In this document: piece by piece, positions 21,523-22,594 of the stretch
Numbering within the stretch: the stretch's first letter is position 1
How the letters are laid out: each line of letters opens with the position of its first letter
NCBI GenBank assembly: GCA_035353395.1
Contig: DAOPZL010000045.1
Coordinates: forward strand, 1-22,594
Direction: 5' to 3'
Length of the DNA stretch: 22,594 nt
Origin: UBA1801 sp035353395
Lineage (GTDB): Bacteria > Acidobacteriota > Holophagae > Holophagales > Holophagaceae
Position numbers and translations under genes: made by a program
The notes under the pieces: generated by a model
Database searches by the model: none
What the model saw: the letters and a program-made list of their open reading frames with translations, nothing else
What the model was told of the DNA's origin: nothing

Positions 21523-22365
21523 ATGCAGTTGATCGCCGTTGGCGACAATGTCGTGGATTGCTATCTAGATCAGGGGATTTTCTACCCCGGTGGCAATGCC
21601 GTGAATGTCGCCGTGAACTGTGCCCGAAACGGAGCCGAGCGTGCCGCCTACATCGGAATCTTCGGGAACGACGCGGCTTCGGATCACATCCAGGCGAGCC
21701 TGACGGCGGAGCACGTGAGTTGGGAATACTCGCGCAGAACGTACGCCGTCTCGGGCCAACCTCAGGTCAAGCTCACGTCTGAGGGTGACAGGGTATTTGT
21801 CGGGAGCATCAAGGAAACAGCACAGAGTCTGTTTCGTCTCCAGCTCACGCAACGGGACCTGGAATATATTGCCGGTTTCAACTGCTGCCACACAAGTTGT
21901 TACTCCGGCCTTGAGCCCGAGCTTCCCCAAATCAAACCTCGGTGCCAGGTGTCGTTCGACTTCTCGGATGAGAGTTCAGACGAGTACATCGATCAAGTGG
22001 CGCCCCACATCCGATTCGCTTTTTTCTCGGGAAGCGGCGTAGACCAGGGTCGACGGGATGCCATGATCCGAAGATGTCACGATGCGGGCGTCGAAATCGT
22101 TGGTATTACGCTTGGAGCCATGGGAGCGGTGTTCTCGCGACTCGGCGAGCGTTTCCGCCAGCCCGTCAAGCCTGCGCAATCCCTCGTAGACACGATGGGT
22201 GCGGGCGATAGCTTCATCGCTGGGTTCTTGACTCGATTCTTGGACTCAGGAGATATGACCGATGCCCTCGACTATGCGGCGGAACGTGCCGCGATTACCT
22301 GCGGTTTCTACGGAGCCTTCGGTCACCCCCATCCTTTCACGGAGCCCCCAGACCACCAGTCGTGA
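21523..22365 (+). CDS. frlD: FrlD-like fructosamine 6-kinase (PfkB family)
   Basis: This 280-residue ribokinase/PfkB-family sugar kinase phosphorylates the sugar moiety of the imported Amadori compound at C6, making the substrate for FrlB. The PfkB signature 2, DTMGAGDSFIAGFL, is intact with catalytic Asp229 (GAGD 226-229), and is identical to that stretch of E. coli fructoselysine kinase FrlD as I recall it. Other FrlD-like phrases are GDNVVDCYLDQG, GGNAVNVAVN (23-32), VSFDFSDE and the late CGFYGAFGHPHPF. It is about 20 residues longer than E. coli FrlD, mostly at the C-terminus. The ATG at 21523 has an AAGGTG site. It is the last gene of the block in view. Kinases of glucoselysine or fructose-asparagine pathways (GfrD/FraD types) are alternatives. 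Confidence 0.88.
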   Translation: MQLIAVGDNVVDCYLDQGIFYPGGNAVNVAVNCARNGAERAAYIGIFGNDAASDHIQASLTAEHVSWEYSRRTYAVSGQPQVKLTSEGDRVFVGSIKETAQSLFRLQLTQRDLEYIAGFNCCHTSCYSGLEPELPQIKPRCQVSFDFSDESSDEYIDQVAPHIRFAFFSGSGVDQGRRDAMIRRCHDAGVEIVGITLGAMGAVFSRLGERFRQPVKPAQSLVDTMGAGDSFIAGFLTRFLDSGDMTDALDYAAERAAITCGFYGAFGHPHPFTEPPDHQS

Positions 22366-22389
22366 AACCCCAATCATCTAGCTTCAGAG

Positions 22390-22430
22390 CTGTGGCCGCA
22401 GCGGTGGAGAAACGGTGCTGCAGCCGACAG
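22390..22430 (+). terminator. Stem-loop after frlD, possible transcript end
   Basis: CTGT-GGC-C-GCAGC (22390-22402) pairs with GCTGC-A-GCC-G-ACAG (22417-22430), giving about 12 base pairs with one mismatch and one bulge and a 14-base loop, 25 bases after the frlD stop. There is no T-run, so it may end or protect the transcript with Rho rather than act as an intrinsic terminator. The remaining bases to 22594 show no gene that I can support. Confidence 0.4.
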
Positions 22431-22594
22431 AGAAGGCCTGCCGATTGAGACATTGCACGATCTGTTCATGCAACCATCTTGGCGAGTCAACAGATCGATC
22501 AATCAAACCCGGAGAGGTTGCAGCTGGAAAACCGCTGCGAAAACAGTAAGCATTCCGCCGGTGCGATCCGGTAGTGTGAGGCAGGCGTGAACTC

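Noticed and set aside
22431..22594. Possible riboswitch or structured RNA (GGTGCGATCCGG near the end)
   Set aside because: I compared it by eye with cobalamin and c-di-GMP riboswitch cores and found no full match; both strands are also weakly open as coding frames, so no call is made.

Overview
The window suggests a GC-rich, motile, double-membrane bacterium. The flagellar order flhA-flhF-flhG-fliA-fliM-fliN(Y), the very GC-biased third codon positions and the overall style fit Acidobacteriota of the Holophaga/Geothrix type. That taxonomic guess is inference: there is no rRNA or other marker gene here.

Layout. (1) 1-3107, housekeeping: the 3' end of a QueG-like iron-sulfur protein (+), convergent with a minus-strand group made of a tandem-GNAT acetyltransferase gene, corA and a two-CBS-domain gene. 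(2) 3264-10594, a compact flagellar operon on the + strand: export gate FlhA, the polar placement and number pair FlhF/FlhG, sigma-28 (FliA), and C-ring proteins FliM and a FliY-type FliN. Genes from flhG to fliN overlap or abut by 0-4 bases. (3) 10635-13412, a minus-strand zinc-type ABC importer (znuA-znuB-znuC, each junction an ATGA overlap) behind an AT-rich Fur-family-like operator. A 100-N scaffold gap inside znuC is an assembly artefact: the same 55 bases lie on both sides, and collapsing them restores one reading frame. (4) 13765-22365, a + strand catabolic block: two HutC-type GntR regulators, a 704-base gap, a sugar-binding lipoprotein, two permeases, an MsmX/UgpC-type ATPase, a FrlB-like SIS-domain deglycase and a FrlD-like PfkB kinase.

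The last block is the most interesting part. It reads as an Amadori-product (fructosamine, such as fructoselysine) utilisation operon. The compound is imported by the ABC system, phosphorylated at C6 of the sugar by the FrlD-like kinase, and split by the FrlB-like deglycase into glucose 6-phosphate and an amine or amino acid. Its gene content resembles the Bacillus frl operon more than the E. coli one, but here it carries its own ATPase gene and two regulators. Stem-loops sit in the binding-protein/permease gap, the frlB/frlD gap and after frlD, and probably set relative expression and the transcript end.

From about 10.6 kb onward codon use is less GC-biased than in the flagellar genes, with short very AT-rich patches. 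This fits the znu and frl blocks being later additions next to the flagellar operon. No rRNA, tRNA, CRISPR array or recognisable insertion sequence was seen.
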